In this document: one piece after another, positions 44,512 to 53,899 of the stretch | How the letters are laid out: each line of letters begins with the position of its first letter | Numbering within the stretch: position 1 is the stretch's first letter | Origin: Nocardioides yefusunii | GTDB taxonomy: Bacteria > Actinomycetota > Actinomycetes > Propionibacteriales > Nocardioidaceae | Direction of reading: 5' to 3' | Assembly: GCF_004014875.1 (NCBI RefSeq) | Contig: NZ_CP034929.1 | Span: forward strand, 2,046,001 to 2,110,000 | Length of the DNA stretch: 64,000 nt | Position numbers and translations under genes: made by a program | The notes under the pieces: model-generated | Database searches by the model: none | The model's input: the letters and a program-made list of their open reading frames with translations, nothing else | What the model was told of the DNA's origin: nothing

Positions 44512-44886
44512 TCATTCCAACGAGTACGGCATGCGCCTCGACGGCTCGTCGCCCTCCCACCACCACACGCCGTCTCGCTCGACCAGCGCGTCAGCCAACG
44601 TCCCCAGCGGTTCGAGCAATTCGCCGACCAGTACCGCCCCGGCGACCTCGTCCGGCGTCCATCCCTCATCGACGTCACGACGCAACCCCATACGACGAGA
44701 ACCATGCAACGGCAGGTCGTAGACGAGACAGAAGACGTCGTCGGCCTCCACCCACGCCTCGTGAACCTCTACCTCGTTCGGTTCGTAGCCGGCGTTCTCC
44801 ACGATGCCCTTGAGCAGCAGCCGCAGCGTCTGTGCCGCGCGGCTGTCCCCCACGACCTCGTCCGGAGCGACGTGCGACATTCCCAT
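44512..44886 (-). CDS. Unknown acidic protein between the parE-end repeats
   Basis: A 124-residue acidic protein: SRAAQTLRLLLKGIVENAGY, EVEVHEAWVEADDVFCLVYD, LRRDVDEGWTPDEVAGAVLV and a Trp-rich end DGVWWWEGDEPSRRMPYSLE. It looks like a small alpha/beta cytoplasmic protein. Size and acidity recall immunity-type proteins of secreted toxins, but no toxin gene is adjacent and I cannot assign a family. GGAAGTAGGG precedes the ATG; a second ATG lies two codons later. It lies entirely between the two 58-bp direct repeats, so it probably arrived or was duplicated with them. Confidence 0.7.
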   Translation of the reverse strand: MGMSHVAPDEVVGDSRAAQTLRLLLKGIVENAGYEPNEVEVHEAWVEADDVFCLVYDLPLHGSRRMGLRRDVDEGWTPDEVAGAVLVGELLEPLGTLADALVERDGVWWWEGDEPSRRMPYSLE

Positions 44887-44929
44887 GTTCCCTACTTCCT
44901 TCTGAGTTCCCGGGACGTCGCAAGAGGCG

Positions 44930-44987
44930 CTCAGGCGTCGAGCGTCTCCAGGTCGACCTCGTAGGCACCCTGGACGATGAACTCCTT
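44930..44987. repeat. 58-bp parE 3' end (proximal repeat, within parE)
   Basis: The genuine 3' end of parE including TGA, repeated without mismatch at 44429-44486 in the same orientation. Confidence 0.97.
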
Positions 44988-47003
44988 GCGCGGGGCCACG
45001 TCGGCACCCATCAGGAGTTCGAAGACCTGCGCAGCTTCGGAGGCGTCGTCGACGGTGAGGCGACGCAGCGTGCGGTGACGCGGGTCCATCGTCGTCTCCT
45101 GCAGCTGGTCGGCGTCCATCTCGCCGAGACCCTTGTAGCGCTGCACCGGGTCCTTCCAGCGGACGTTCTTCTTCTTCAACTCGGCGAGCTTACGACGCAT
45201 CTCGTCGTCGGAGTACGTGTAGACGTACTTCTCCATCCCCTTCTTGGGGTTGGTGAGCTCGATGCGGTGCAGCGGCGGGACGGCGGTGTAGACGCGGCCT
45301 GCCTCGAGGAGCCCGGGCATGTACTTGAAGAAGAGCGTCGCCAACAGGCAACGGATGTGTGCACCGTCGGAGTCGGCGTCGGCCATGAAGATGATGCGGC
45401 CGTAACGACGCGCCTCGAGGTCGAAGGTGCGCCCCGAGCCCGCGCCCACCACCTGGATGATCGAGGAGCACTCGGCGTTCTTCAGCATGTCGGCGACAGA
45501 GGCCTTCTGGACGTTGAGGATCTTTCCTCGGATCGGCAGCAGCGCCTGGAACTCGGAGTTGCGGGCCAGCTTGGCGGTACCGAGCGCGGAGTCACCCTCG
45601 ACGATGAAGAGTTCGGTGCGGTCGTTGTCACCCGAGCGGCAGTCGGCCAGCTTCGCCGGCAGCGCCGACGACTCCAAGGCATTCTTGCGACGCTGGGTGT
45701 CCTTCTGCTGACGCAGGCTGAGGCGGGTCTTGGACGCCGCGACGACCTTCTCCATCAGGAGCTTGGCCTGGGCCTTCTGGTCCCGCTTGGTGGAGGAGAG
45801 GAAGTTCTTGAGCTCGGAGGAGACCACCTTGCGGACGACGCTGCGCGCTGCCGGGGTGCCGAGGATCTCCTTGGTCTGGCCCTCGAACTGGGGCTCGGAG
45901 AGACGCACCGTGACCACCGCGGTGAGACCTTCAAGGATGTCGTCCTTGATCACGTCGGCGTCGTTGACCTTGAGCGCCTTCGTGGCTCGCATCGCTTCGT
46001 TGAACGTCTTGGTGAGGGCCTGCTCGAAGCCACTGACGTGGGTGCCGCCCTTGGGAGTGGCGATCACGTTCACGAAAGAACGCACGGTGGTGTCGTAGGC
46101 GGCGTCCCAGCGCAGGGCGACGTCGACGCCCAGCTCGCGCTCGACCTCCTGCGGCGTCATGTGACCCTTGGCGTCGAGCATCGGCACGGTCTCCTTGAAG
46201 GAACCCGTGCCCTGGAGACGCATGACGTCGGTGACCCGCTCGCCCGCGGACAGGAACTCCACGAACTCACTGATGCCACCCTCGTGACGGAACGTCTCGG
46301 TGACGGGCTCTTCGCCGCGGAGGTCGGTGATCTTCAGGCCGAGGCCGGGGACGATGTAGGAGGTCTGCCGGGCACGGCCGACGAGACCGTCCATGACGAT
46401 CTCGGCGTCCTTCGTGAAGATCTGACGGTCGGGCCAGAACCGGACCCGGGTGCCGGACTTGCCCTTCGCGACGCGCTTGCCCTTGCGAGTGAGGCCGGAC
46501 TGGACGGTGAACTCGGCGTCGGGGCCTTCGCCCTCGAAGACACCGGGGACACCACGACGGAACGACAGACCCTGAGTGGCGGGCGAACGGTCGACGTCGA
46601 TGTCCATCCGCGCCGAGAGCGCGTTGACGACACTCAGGCCGACGCCGTGCAGACCACCGGTGGCGTTGTAGGAACCGCCGCCGAACTTGCCGCCGGCATG
46701 CAGCTTGGTGGCGACCACCTCGACGCCGGGCAGACCGGTCTTGGGCTCCTTGTCGGTCGGGATGCCTCGGCCGTTGTCGTAGATCTCCACCGAACCGTCG
46801 GGGTGCAGCGTGATCTCGACGTCGGAGGCGTGCCCGGCCAGGGCCTCGTCCACGCCGTTGTCGATGATTTCCCACAGGCAGTGCATGAGGCCGCGGGTGT
46901 CCGTCGAGCCGATGTACATGCCGGGGCGCTTGCGTACCGCCTCCAGTCCTTCGAGGACGAGGAGGTGCGCTGCGTTGTAGGTGTTGTCGCTGGGTGCTGC
47001 CAC
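44931..47003 (-). CDS. parE: Type II DNA topoisomerase subunit B (topoisomerase IV / ParE-like)
   Basis: ATPase subunit partner of the 38553-41123 product, 690 residues. GHKL ATPase motifs are EIIDNGVDEALAG, EIYDNGRGIPTD and GGLHGVGLSVVNALSARMD. The transducer follows, then the TOPRIM domain with FIVEGDSALGTAKLARNSEF and the metal motif MADADSDGAHIRCLLAT. The C-terminal tail is QRYKGLGEMDADQLQETTMD. GTG at 47003 (MAAPSDNTYNAAHLLVLEGL) is chosen over the longer frame because TAGATT lies eight bases upstream. The 3' end is duplicated downstream. Confidence 0.94.
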   Translation of the reverse strand: MAAPSDNTYNAAHLLVLEGLEAVRKRPGMYIGSTDTRGLMHCLWEIIDNGVDEALAGHASDVEITLHPDGSVEIYDNGRGIPTDKEPKTGLPGVEVVATKLHAGGKFGGGSYNATGGLHGVGLSVVNALSARMDIDVDRSPATQGLSFRRGVPGVFEGEGPDAEFTVQSGLTRKGKRVAKGKSGTRVRFWPDRQIFTKDAEIVMDGLVGRARQTSYIVPGLGLKITDLRGEEPVTETFRHEGGISEFVEFLSAGERVTDVMRLQGTGSFKETVPMLDAKGHMTPQEVERELGVDVALRWDAAYDTTVRSFVNVIATPKGGTHVSGFEQALTKTFNEAMRATKALKVNDADVIKDDILEGLTAVVTVRLSEPQFEGQTKEILGTPAARSVVRKVVSSELKNFLSSTKRDQKAQAKLLMEKVVAASKTRLSLRQQKDTQRRKNALESSALPAKLADCRSGDNDRTELFIVEGDSALGTAKLARNSEFQALLPIRGKILNVQKASVADMLKNAECSSIIQVVGAGSGRTFDLEARRYGRIIFMADADSDGAHIRCLLATLFFKYMPGLLEAGRVYTAVPPLHRIELTNPKKGMEKYVYTYSDDEMRRKLAELKKKNVRWKDPVQRYKGLGEMDADQLQETTMDPRHRTLRRLTVDDASEAAQVFELLMGADVAPRKEFIVQGAYEVDLETLDA

Positions 47004-47011
47004 GTTGGCAA

Positions 47012-47017
47012 AATCTA
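47012..47017 (-). promoter_or_regulatory. -10 box for leaderless parE transcript
   Basis: TAGATT on the minus strand, eight bases before the GTG at 47003. Confidence 0.5.
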
Positions 47018-47266
47018 CCGGCGAGCGGCGACATCTTCGCTGTTGCCACGCTACGGTCACGGCCAGGCGACAGCGTGACGTCGCAGACTGCCGCTCGCTG
47101 GCACCACGGGGTACCCTGATGGCGGCACCACCTCACCTGAGGCTCCGAAGTTGGAGCCGCAGGACGGACAACTTCATGATTGGATGGGAAAGCCGAAACG
47201 GTGGCGGGAATCTTTTCTCCCCCCGGTACGTTGGACCCGACACCGAAGCACAGAAATGAGGCCGAT

Positions 47267-47473
47267 GTGACTACTGCAGTTGCCCCCACCACCGCCGCCC
47301 TGACGGCGGAGGACCGTTGCGACCGTTGCGGCGCCCAGGCCTACCTCCGGGTGGAGCTCCAGAGCGGCGGAGAGCTGCTCTTCTGTGCTCACCACGCCCG
47401 CGAGCACGGTGACAAGCTCCGCGAGATCGCTGTCTCCTTCCACGACGAGACCCACAAGCTCGCTAACCGCTGA
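47267..47473 (+). CDS. DUF7455 zinc-finger-like small protein
   Basis: A 68-residue protein with a probable zinc knuckle: CDRCGAQAYLRVEL and later FCAHHAREHGDKL (CxxC, CxxH). The GTG start has GAGG five bases ahead. Such small proteins are widespread in actinobacteria next to sigma-factor or topoisomerase genes; function is unknown. It diverges from parE across 263 bases and is followed by a strong terminator. Confidence 0.85.
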   Translation: MTTAVAPTTAALTAEDRCDRCGAQAYLRVELQSGGELLFCAHHAREHGDKLREIAVSFHDETHKLANR

Positions 47474-47541
47474 GCCACGGCTGGCGCGCTGACGCCGAGT
47501 CGCCGTCACCTCGACGGTGACACCGGGCGCCGCCCAGTCCT

Positions 47542-47578
47542 GACGACGGCCCCGGACCACTGGTCCGGGGCCGTCGTC
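47542..47578. terminator. Terminator after DUF7455 gene
   Basis: A perfect 17-bp GC-rich stem (47542-47558 with 47562-47578) and ACT loop. Confidence 0.8.
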
Positions 47579-47646
47579 GTACCCGGAGCCCGTCGTATCC
47601 GGCGCAGGATGACCACCCGACCCGTCTCCCCGAGAGGATCCCCACC

Positions 47647-48114
47647 ATGACCTTCGTCGTCGCCCTCGTGATCGCCGTTGGACTCGTCGGGATCGTCGTC
47701 CCGGTCCTGCCCGGAGTCCTGCTGGTCTGGGGCGCCCTGCTCGTGTGGGCCGTCAGCATCGGCACCTCCACCTCGTGGATCGTGTTCTCCCTCTGCTCGG
47801 TGCTGCTGGCAGCAGGGGCAGTCGTGAAGTTCACCGTCCCCGGGCGACGCCTGAAGAACTCCGGCGTCCCCAACAGCACCCTCTTCGTCGGCGGCGCCCT
47901 CGGCGTAGTGGGCTTCTTCGTCGTCCCCGTGGTGGGGCTCTTCCTCGGATTCGTCCTGGGCGTCTACCTCGCCGAGCACCGACGTCTCGGCGCAGCGCAG
48001 GCCTGGCCCTCCAGCGTCGGCGCACTCAAGGCGGTGGGGCTCAGCATGCTGATCGAGCTGCTGTCCGCGGTCGCTGCCACCGTGGTGTGGATCGTGGGAG
48101 TCTTCCTCGTCTGA
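47647..48114 (+). CDS. DUF456 membrane protein
   Basis: A 155-residue integral membrane protein with four or five helices: VVALVIAVGLVGIVVPVLPG, VLLVWGALLVWAVSIG, GALGVVGFFVVPVVGLFLGF and LLSAVAATVVWIVGVFLV. The PVLPG and GLFLGFVLGVYLAE motifs mark DUF456. The short loop PGRRLKNSG lies on the inner side. Function is unknown. It is convergent with the SGNH lipoprotein gene. Confidence 0.88.
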   Translation: MTFVVALVIAVGLVGIVVPVLPGVLLVWGALLVWAVSIGTSTSWIVFSLCSVLLAAGAVVKFTVPGRRLKNSGVPNSTLFVGGALGVVGFFVVPVVGLFLGFVLGVYLAEHRRLGAAQAWPSSVGALKAVGLSMLIELLSAVAATVVWIVGVFLV

Positions 48115-48158
48115 TCCGCCGGGGATCGACCAGCGCCCGCCTCATTCCCGCGAGATGG

Positions 48159-49454
48159 TCAGCGTGTGAGCCACTCAGTGAAGATGTCCGCCATCCGCTG
48201 CTGCCCCTGCGGCGTCAGGTGCAGCGGCGGCACCTCGGCCATCAGCCCCTGGCTCGTCGATCCGTCCTTGGCCAGCTCCGGCCACTGCGCAGCGAGGTCG
48301 AAGAGCGCGACGCCTTCGTCGTACTGGTCCACAACGTTGCGTCGCGCCGCACGGACCTTCTCCCAGTCCTCGTGCTCCCATGTGCCGGGCTCGTAGCCGT
48401 CGACCACCAGGACCAGTGCTTCGGGCGCGGCCTCGAGAGCCCGGTCGACGACGATCTTCAGGCTCTCCTCGTACTTCTCCTCCTCGTTGGACCCGAGGTT
48501 GACGAGCACGAGGTCTGCGTCGCGTGCCCTGGCTTCGGTCCAGGTGCCGGCCTCCGCGTTCTTGCTCGCGAACTCGGCTGCCGTCGCACCCGCTTGGGAG
48601 GCGTCGAGGACATGGACGCCGACATTGCGCTCCTCCCCCGTCACGGGGTCGAGGGGGCTGCTGACGTACTCCACTCCGGTGTGCACGAACCCGAACCTTT
48701 GGGCGATGGAGTCCACCCGGACGGTGTGCGGTCCCGGCCCCAGCTCGGGCGATGTCCACCACAGGCCCGCCTGCGACGCCGTCGCGGAGGCACCGAAGAT
48801 GGTCGGCCCCACCTCGGTCGGGTCATCAGAGGCCCGCGGCTCGTCCTCGTCAGGAGTCCCTGACGGAGTCGTGCCCGGGATCTCGTCCTGCAGACCACCG
48901 AGGGTGCCCTGGGCGGTGACGTCGAAACCGTCGATGTGGACCTTCGCCTGCCCGCCACCGAAGTTGCTGATGCCGTAGCCGACCCGGATCCGGTTCGCCG
49001 TGAGCGGCGGGTACGTGATCGATGCGCCGCCGGGCATGATCAGCGCGCGTCCCCCCAGCCCCCAAGGGCCGAAACGGCGCTCCTCGGACGGAACACCGGA
49101 CTGCAGCGTCGCCTCGGTGCTCATCACGTCTCCCCAGTAGGGCGGCACGAACCCGACCGCACCATCGATGCCCACGGAGGTGCGCAGCTGGCGCTGCAGG
49201 CTGGCCTGCCACCGTGCGGTGAGCACGTCGACGTTGGTCATGCTGCCCTCCGAGATCGAGTCCCCCACGACGAGGACCGTCGCCGACTCCTCGGCGTGGG
49301 AGTCGAGGTCCTGGTACCAGGGTTCGAGGAAGACACGCATCGGGTCGACCGCCTCGGGGGTGGGCTTCTCCGCCTCCGAGCCGCTGCAGCCGGCCAGGGC
49401 GAGGGTGAGCGCAGAGGCGCACAAGAAGGCCAACAGCCGCTTTCCGGATTTCAT
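48159..49454 (-). CDS. SGNH/GDSL-hydrolase-like lipoprotein
   Basis: A 431-residue exported protein with a signal peptide and lipobox ending LALAGC (Cys23). The mature part opens with block I VLVVGDSISEGSMTNVD (Ser of GDS), contains VLVNLGSNEEEKYEESLK (block III-like Gly-x-Asn), and ends with EVPPLHLTPQGQQRMADIFT, where His would be catalytic. A middle region holds jelly-roll-like strands (QAKVHIDGFDVTAQGTLGGL). It may deacetylate or de-esterify cell-wall polymers; the substrate is unknown. TAGGTT lies six bases before the ATG. Confidence 0.82.
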   Translation of the reverse strand: MKSGKRLLAFLCASALTLALAGCSGSEAEKPTPEAVDPMRVFLEPWYQDLDSHAEESATVLVVGDSISEGSMTNVDVLTARWQASLQRQLRTSVGIDGAVGFVPPYWGDVMSTEATLQSGVPSEERRFGPWGLGGRALIMPGGASITYPPLTANRIRVGYGISNFGGGQAKVHIDGFDVTAQGTLGGLQDEIPGTTPSGTPDEDEPRASDDPTEVGPTIFGASATASQAGLWWTSPELGPGPHTVRVDSIAQRFGFVHTGVEYVSSPLDPVTGEERNVGVHVLDASQAGATAAEFASKNAEAGTWTEARARDADLVLVNLGSNEEEKYEESLKIVVDRALEAAPEALVLVVDGYEPGTWEHEDWEKVRAARRNVVDQYDEGVALFDLAAQWPELAKDGSTSQGLMAEVPPLHLTPQGQQRMADIFTEWLTR

Positions 49455-49460
49455 TGGAGC

Positions 49461-49466
49461 AACCTA
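49461..49466 (-). promoter_or_regulatory. -10 box for leaderless SGNH lipoprotein transcript
   Basis: TAGGTT on the minus strand, six bases before the ATG at 49454. Confidence 0.55.
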
Positions 49467-49507
49467 CAGACCCGGCCCCAACAGCAGCCGATGAATCGCC
49501 CGGAACG

Positions 49508-49545
49508 CACGACGCCCTCCCCAGCAGGCCGAGGAGGGCGTCGTG
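49508..49545 (-). terminator. Terminator after sigA
   Basis: CACGACGCCCTCC (49508-49520) pairs with GGAGGGCGTCGTG (49533-49545), 23 bases beyond the sigA stop. Confidence 0.75.
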
Positions 49546-49567
49546 AGCGCTGTCGGACAGCGGTGGA

Positions 49568-51160
<1,593 letters not shown>

Positions 51161-51404
51161 GAACACCTCTCGTGGAGCGAAAAGGGGCGCGGCAGGTCCC
51201 GGTGTCGTCAAGAGCCGCAACAGCCATTGTGCCACGACGACGGTGAAGATTCCCAGAAGGTCTCGACCGGAACTTCAACCAGCCTGGCCCGGAACCCCTG
51301 TTCAGGGGAGCGCACGGGCACAGCACCGATGCCACCGGCGCTCACCGTCTGCCACGCGAGGTGCGCCCCCTCACCCTCGCAGGAGGCTCTGGCATCCTCT
51401 GCGA

Positions 51405-52154
51405 GTGTTCTTCCTCCCCATCCTGCGTCGTTCCACCTCCTCCCGTCTCGCAGCCGCGCTCGTCGTCACTGGTCTCGCGACCGCTCTGTCCGGGTGCAGC
51501 GAGATGGAGGCAGCGGTCCGGGATGCAGTCGAGGGCGCCGCCACGGCACAGGTGGAGGTCGGCAGCCCCCTGCCCGACGCCGCGAGCGCCCGCACCCTCC
51601 TGGACGCGCTGCCGCAGGTGGAGCGCTCCCCCGCGGCGATCCCTGCCTACGTGCGCAGTGAGTTCGGGTCGGCGTGGGCCGACGTCGACGGGAACGGCTG
51701 CAACCAGCGCGACGACGTGCTGCTGCGTGACGCCGATCCGGGCACGGCCGTCGTCGCCCCCCAGGGACGCTGCGACCACGACGTGCTCGCCGGGACCTGG
51801 ACCGACCCCTACTCCGGGGTCGTGGTCGAGCTCGACGACCTCAAGGACCGTTCACAGGCCCAGGCCGTGCAGATCGACCACGTCGTACCGCTGGCCGAGG
51901 CGTGGCGTTCGGGTGCATGGGCCTGGGACGCACGGACGCGTCGGTCCTACGCCAACAGTCTCGACGTGCTGCTCGCCACCGACGGGCCCACGAACTCCTC
52001 CAAGAGCGACGGCGACCCGGCCGCATGGCGACCGAAGAAGGCGTACCAGTGTTCGTACGCACGACGCTGGATCGTCGTCAAGGACGCCTGGACCCTCGCG
52101 GTCGACGACAGTGAGCGTCGCGCGTTGGAGGAGATGCTCGGCCTCTGCGACTGA
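51405..52154 (+). CDS. Exported HNH-nuclease-like lipoprotein (DUF1524/GmrSD C-terminal type)
   Basis: A 249-residue protein with signal peptide and lipobox (TALSGC, Cys around residue 30), then an HNH domain of the DUF1524 type: DVDGNGCNQRDDVLLRDA, VQIDHVVPLAEAWRSGAWAW with the catalytic DH, and LLATDGPTNSSKSDGDPAAW followed by RPKKAYQCSYA. Such proteins are common in actinobacteria and probably act on DNA outside the cell. GTG at 51405 opens the signal peptide (VFFLPILRRSTSSRLAAALV), with CATCCT six bases upstream as a possible -10. It diverges from sigA. Confidence 0.85.
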   Translation: MFFLPILRRSTSSRLAAALVVTGLATALSGCSEMEAAVRDAVEGAATAQVEVGSPLPDAASARTLLDALPQVERSPAAIPAYVRSEFGSAWADVDGNGCNQRDDVLLRDADPGTAVVAPQGRCDHDVLAGTWTDPYSGVVVELDDLKDRSQAQAVQIDHVVPLAEAWRSGAWAWDARTRRSYANSLDVLLATDGPTNSSKSDGDPAAWRPKKAYQCSYARRWIVVKDAWTLAVDDSERRALEEMLGLCD

Positions 52155-52191
52155 GCGCGCGGCCTGATGAACTGCCGCGCAGGCCGGCGGG

Positions 52192-52761
52192 TCAGGCCTT
52201 GGCTGCCTTCGCCGCAGCCTTCGCGGCCTGCTTGTACTCACGAACCTTGAGCAGGGAGTCGGCGTCGACGACGTCGGCGACCGAGCGGTAGCCCTCCAAG
52301 GCGTAGTCGCCCGCAGCTGCCTCCCAGCCCTCAGGACGCACGTCGAGCTGCTTGGCGAGCAGCGCCACGAAGATCTGCGCCTTCTGCTTGCCGAAGCCGG
52401 GCAGGGCCTGGACTCGCTTGAGCAGCTCCTTGCCGGTGGCTGCCTCGTTCCACAGACGGGTCACGTCACCGTCGTAGGTCTCCTCGACGATCCGGGCGAT
52501 GCCCTGGAGCTTCTCCGCCATCGATCCCGGGAACCGGTGGATCGCCGGGGTCTCGGCGGCCACCGCCTTGAACTCCTCGGGGTCCATCGCCGCGATGCGG
52601 GCGGTGTCGAGGTCACCGAGGCGGGTGATGAGCTTCCAGCCGCCACGGAAGGCGTGCTCCATGCCGTACTGCTGGTCGAGAGCCATGCCCACGAGGACGG
52701 CGAAGGGGTGCGCGTCGAGGACGGCGTCAGCCTCGGGCAGGTTGGCGATCTGGAAACCCAT
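52192..52761 (-). CDS. HhH-GPD-type base-excision repair protein
   Basis: A 189-residue helix-hairpin-helix protein of the actinobacterial HhH-GPD group. VLVGMALDQQYGMEHAFRGG corresponds to the conserved start of the GPD fold. The HhH motif is LLKRVQALPGFGKQKAQIFV. ERPEGWEAAAGDY-like sequence follows, and the C-terminus is Lys/Ala-rich (YKQAAKAAAKAAKA). It may bind or excise damaged bases; the usual catalytic Asp of the GPD family is not obvious, so glycosylase activity is uncertain. It is convergent with the HNH gene. Confidence 0.85.
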   Translation of the reverse strand: MGFQIANLPEADAVLDAHPFAVLVGMALDQQYGMEHAFRGGWKLITRLGDLDTARIAAMDPEEFKAVAAETPAIHRFPGSMAEKLQGIARIVEETYDGDVTRLWNEAATGKELLKRVQALPGFGKQKAQIFVALLAKQLDVRPEGWEAAAGDYALEGYRSVADVVDADSLLKVREYKQAAKAAAKAAKA

Positions 52762-52824
52762 GGGAGCAAGGATGCCAAACGTCGTCGCGGTTCCCTGACC
52801 CTCGGGGGTCAGGTCGTCTCAGCC

Positions 52825-53235
52825 TCAGAGATCCTCGGAGGCCGGCGGCTTCACCGCGAGCACCGGGCAGGGCGCGTCCAGGAGGACCCGTTGGGCGCTG
52901 GTGCCCATCACGAGCTTGCCGACCGGCGAACGACGCCGCAGACCGATCACGACGAGTTCCGCACCGGTCACCTCGGCGAGGCTGATCAGGTCCTCCGACG
53001 GCTCGAATCCACGTACCAGGGTGCGGACCTCGAACTCCACACCGCTGTGCTGCAGGTGAGCAGCGAGGCGCTCGGCCTCATCTGCGTGGCTCTCGCCGTC
53101 GGCTGCGACGTCGCCGTCGCGGTGGGAGCAGACCACCAGCAGACGTGCACCTCGCCGGCCTGCTTCGTCGACGGCCGCTTCGAGGGCTGCCTCGCCCTCG
53201 GGGGTGGCGACGTATCCGACCAGAACCACTGACAT
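52825..53235 (-). CDS. Universal stress protein (UspA family)
   Basis: A single-domain Usp of 136 residues. It opens SVVLVGYVATPEGEAALEAA, with the ATP-binding-type loop VVIGLRRRSPVGKLVMGTSA followed by QRVLLDAPCPVLAVKP (Gly-x2-Gly-x9-Gly-S/T-like pattern). It probably binds nucleotide and acts under stress. The frame is open upstream, but the ATG at 53235 gives the normal start and has AGGAG six bases before it. Confidence 0.92.
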   Translation of the reverse strand: MSVVLVGYVATPEGEAALEAAVDEAGRRGARLLVVCSHRDGDVAADGESHADEAERLAAHLQHSGVEFEVRTLVRGFEPSEDLISLAEVTGAELVVIGLRRRSPVGKLVMGTSAQRVLLDAPCPVLAVKPPASEDL

Positions 53236-53380
53236 GGGTTGCTCCTCGCGTGCGACTGAGGCCGTCGGGCCCTGTCTCGACCGTACCCACGACCGGCGTC
53301 GGGCGCGAGGGGAACGGATGTGACCTGTGCCTGTGGACGGTCTCCCCACCACGATGCCCTGCTCGGCCAGAGTGAGCTGC

Positions 53381-53899
53381 ATGGACCTACCCGCCCCGCC
53401 ATTGCGTCAGTCCCCTGCCGTCGCCCTGCCCCGCGCTCTCGAGTCCGCGCTGCGTCGGGAGGGCCTGAAGGTGAAGGACGAGCGGACCCGCGGGCACGTC
53501 CCGTTGCGGGTGTGGGCCGGGACGATCGGCGCGCAGACCCCTCCCGCCACGGGCGCGGGCCCCGGGACCGATCTCTCGACCTGGATCCCGGCGCCTCGCA
53601 CCGCGTCGGATGCCTCCCTCTTCTGTCCCGGGCCCGAGGAGGTGATGGATGCCCACGACCGGTTCGAGGTCTCCCTCGCTCTGGGCCGCGCAGTGATCGG
53701 TCACGTTTCCGACCCGTGGTTCTGGTTGACGCGTTCGGGCACTCCCGATCCGTGTCCCGCCGATCTGGAGTGGATCTCGTCGGCCCACCGGGCCTGGAAG
53801 GTCCTGGGGCTGGCCCCGCGGGCAGCAGTGGTCACACGGGAGGGGTGGTGGTTGCACCCCTCAGGGGCACGACGGACGTGGAAGCGCCTGCGTCACTGA
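53381..53899 (+). CDS. Hypothetical protein overlapping the DUF4192 gene
   Basis: A 172-residue soluble protein: VALPRALESALRREGLKVKD, VPLRVWAGTIGAQTPPATGA, then DAHDRFEVSLALGRAVIGHV and a Trp-rich end (DPWFWLTRSGTPDPCPADLE, REGWWLHPSGARRTWKRL). I do not recognise the family; coding composition is good throughout. Its last 68 bases overlap the convergent DUF4192 gene, whose C-terminal residues are encoded on the other strand. The start is the ATG at 53381; no strong ribosome site is visible and a start 18 codons upstream cannot be excluded. Confidence 0.65.
   Translation: MDLPAPPLRQSPAVALPRALESALRREGLKVKDERTRGHVPLRVWAGTIGAQTPPATGAGPGTDLSTWIPAPRTASDASLFCPGPEEVMDAHDRFEVSLALGRAVIGHVSDPWFWLTRSGTPDPCPADLEWISSAHRAWKVLGLAPRAAVVTREGWWLHPSGARRTWKRLRH

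Noticed and set aside
44430..44705. Minus-strand frame ending in the same residues as ParE
   Set aside because: Its ending comes only from the 58-bp repeat; the rest is the wrong frame of the unknown gene at 44512-44886.
52160..52186. Hairpin between the HNH and HhH-GPD genes
   Set aside because: Only a seven-base stem (CGGCCTG/CAGGCCG) with a long loop and no U tract; not strong enough to call a terminator.
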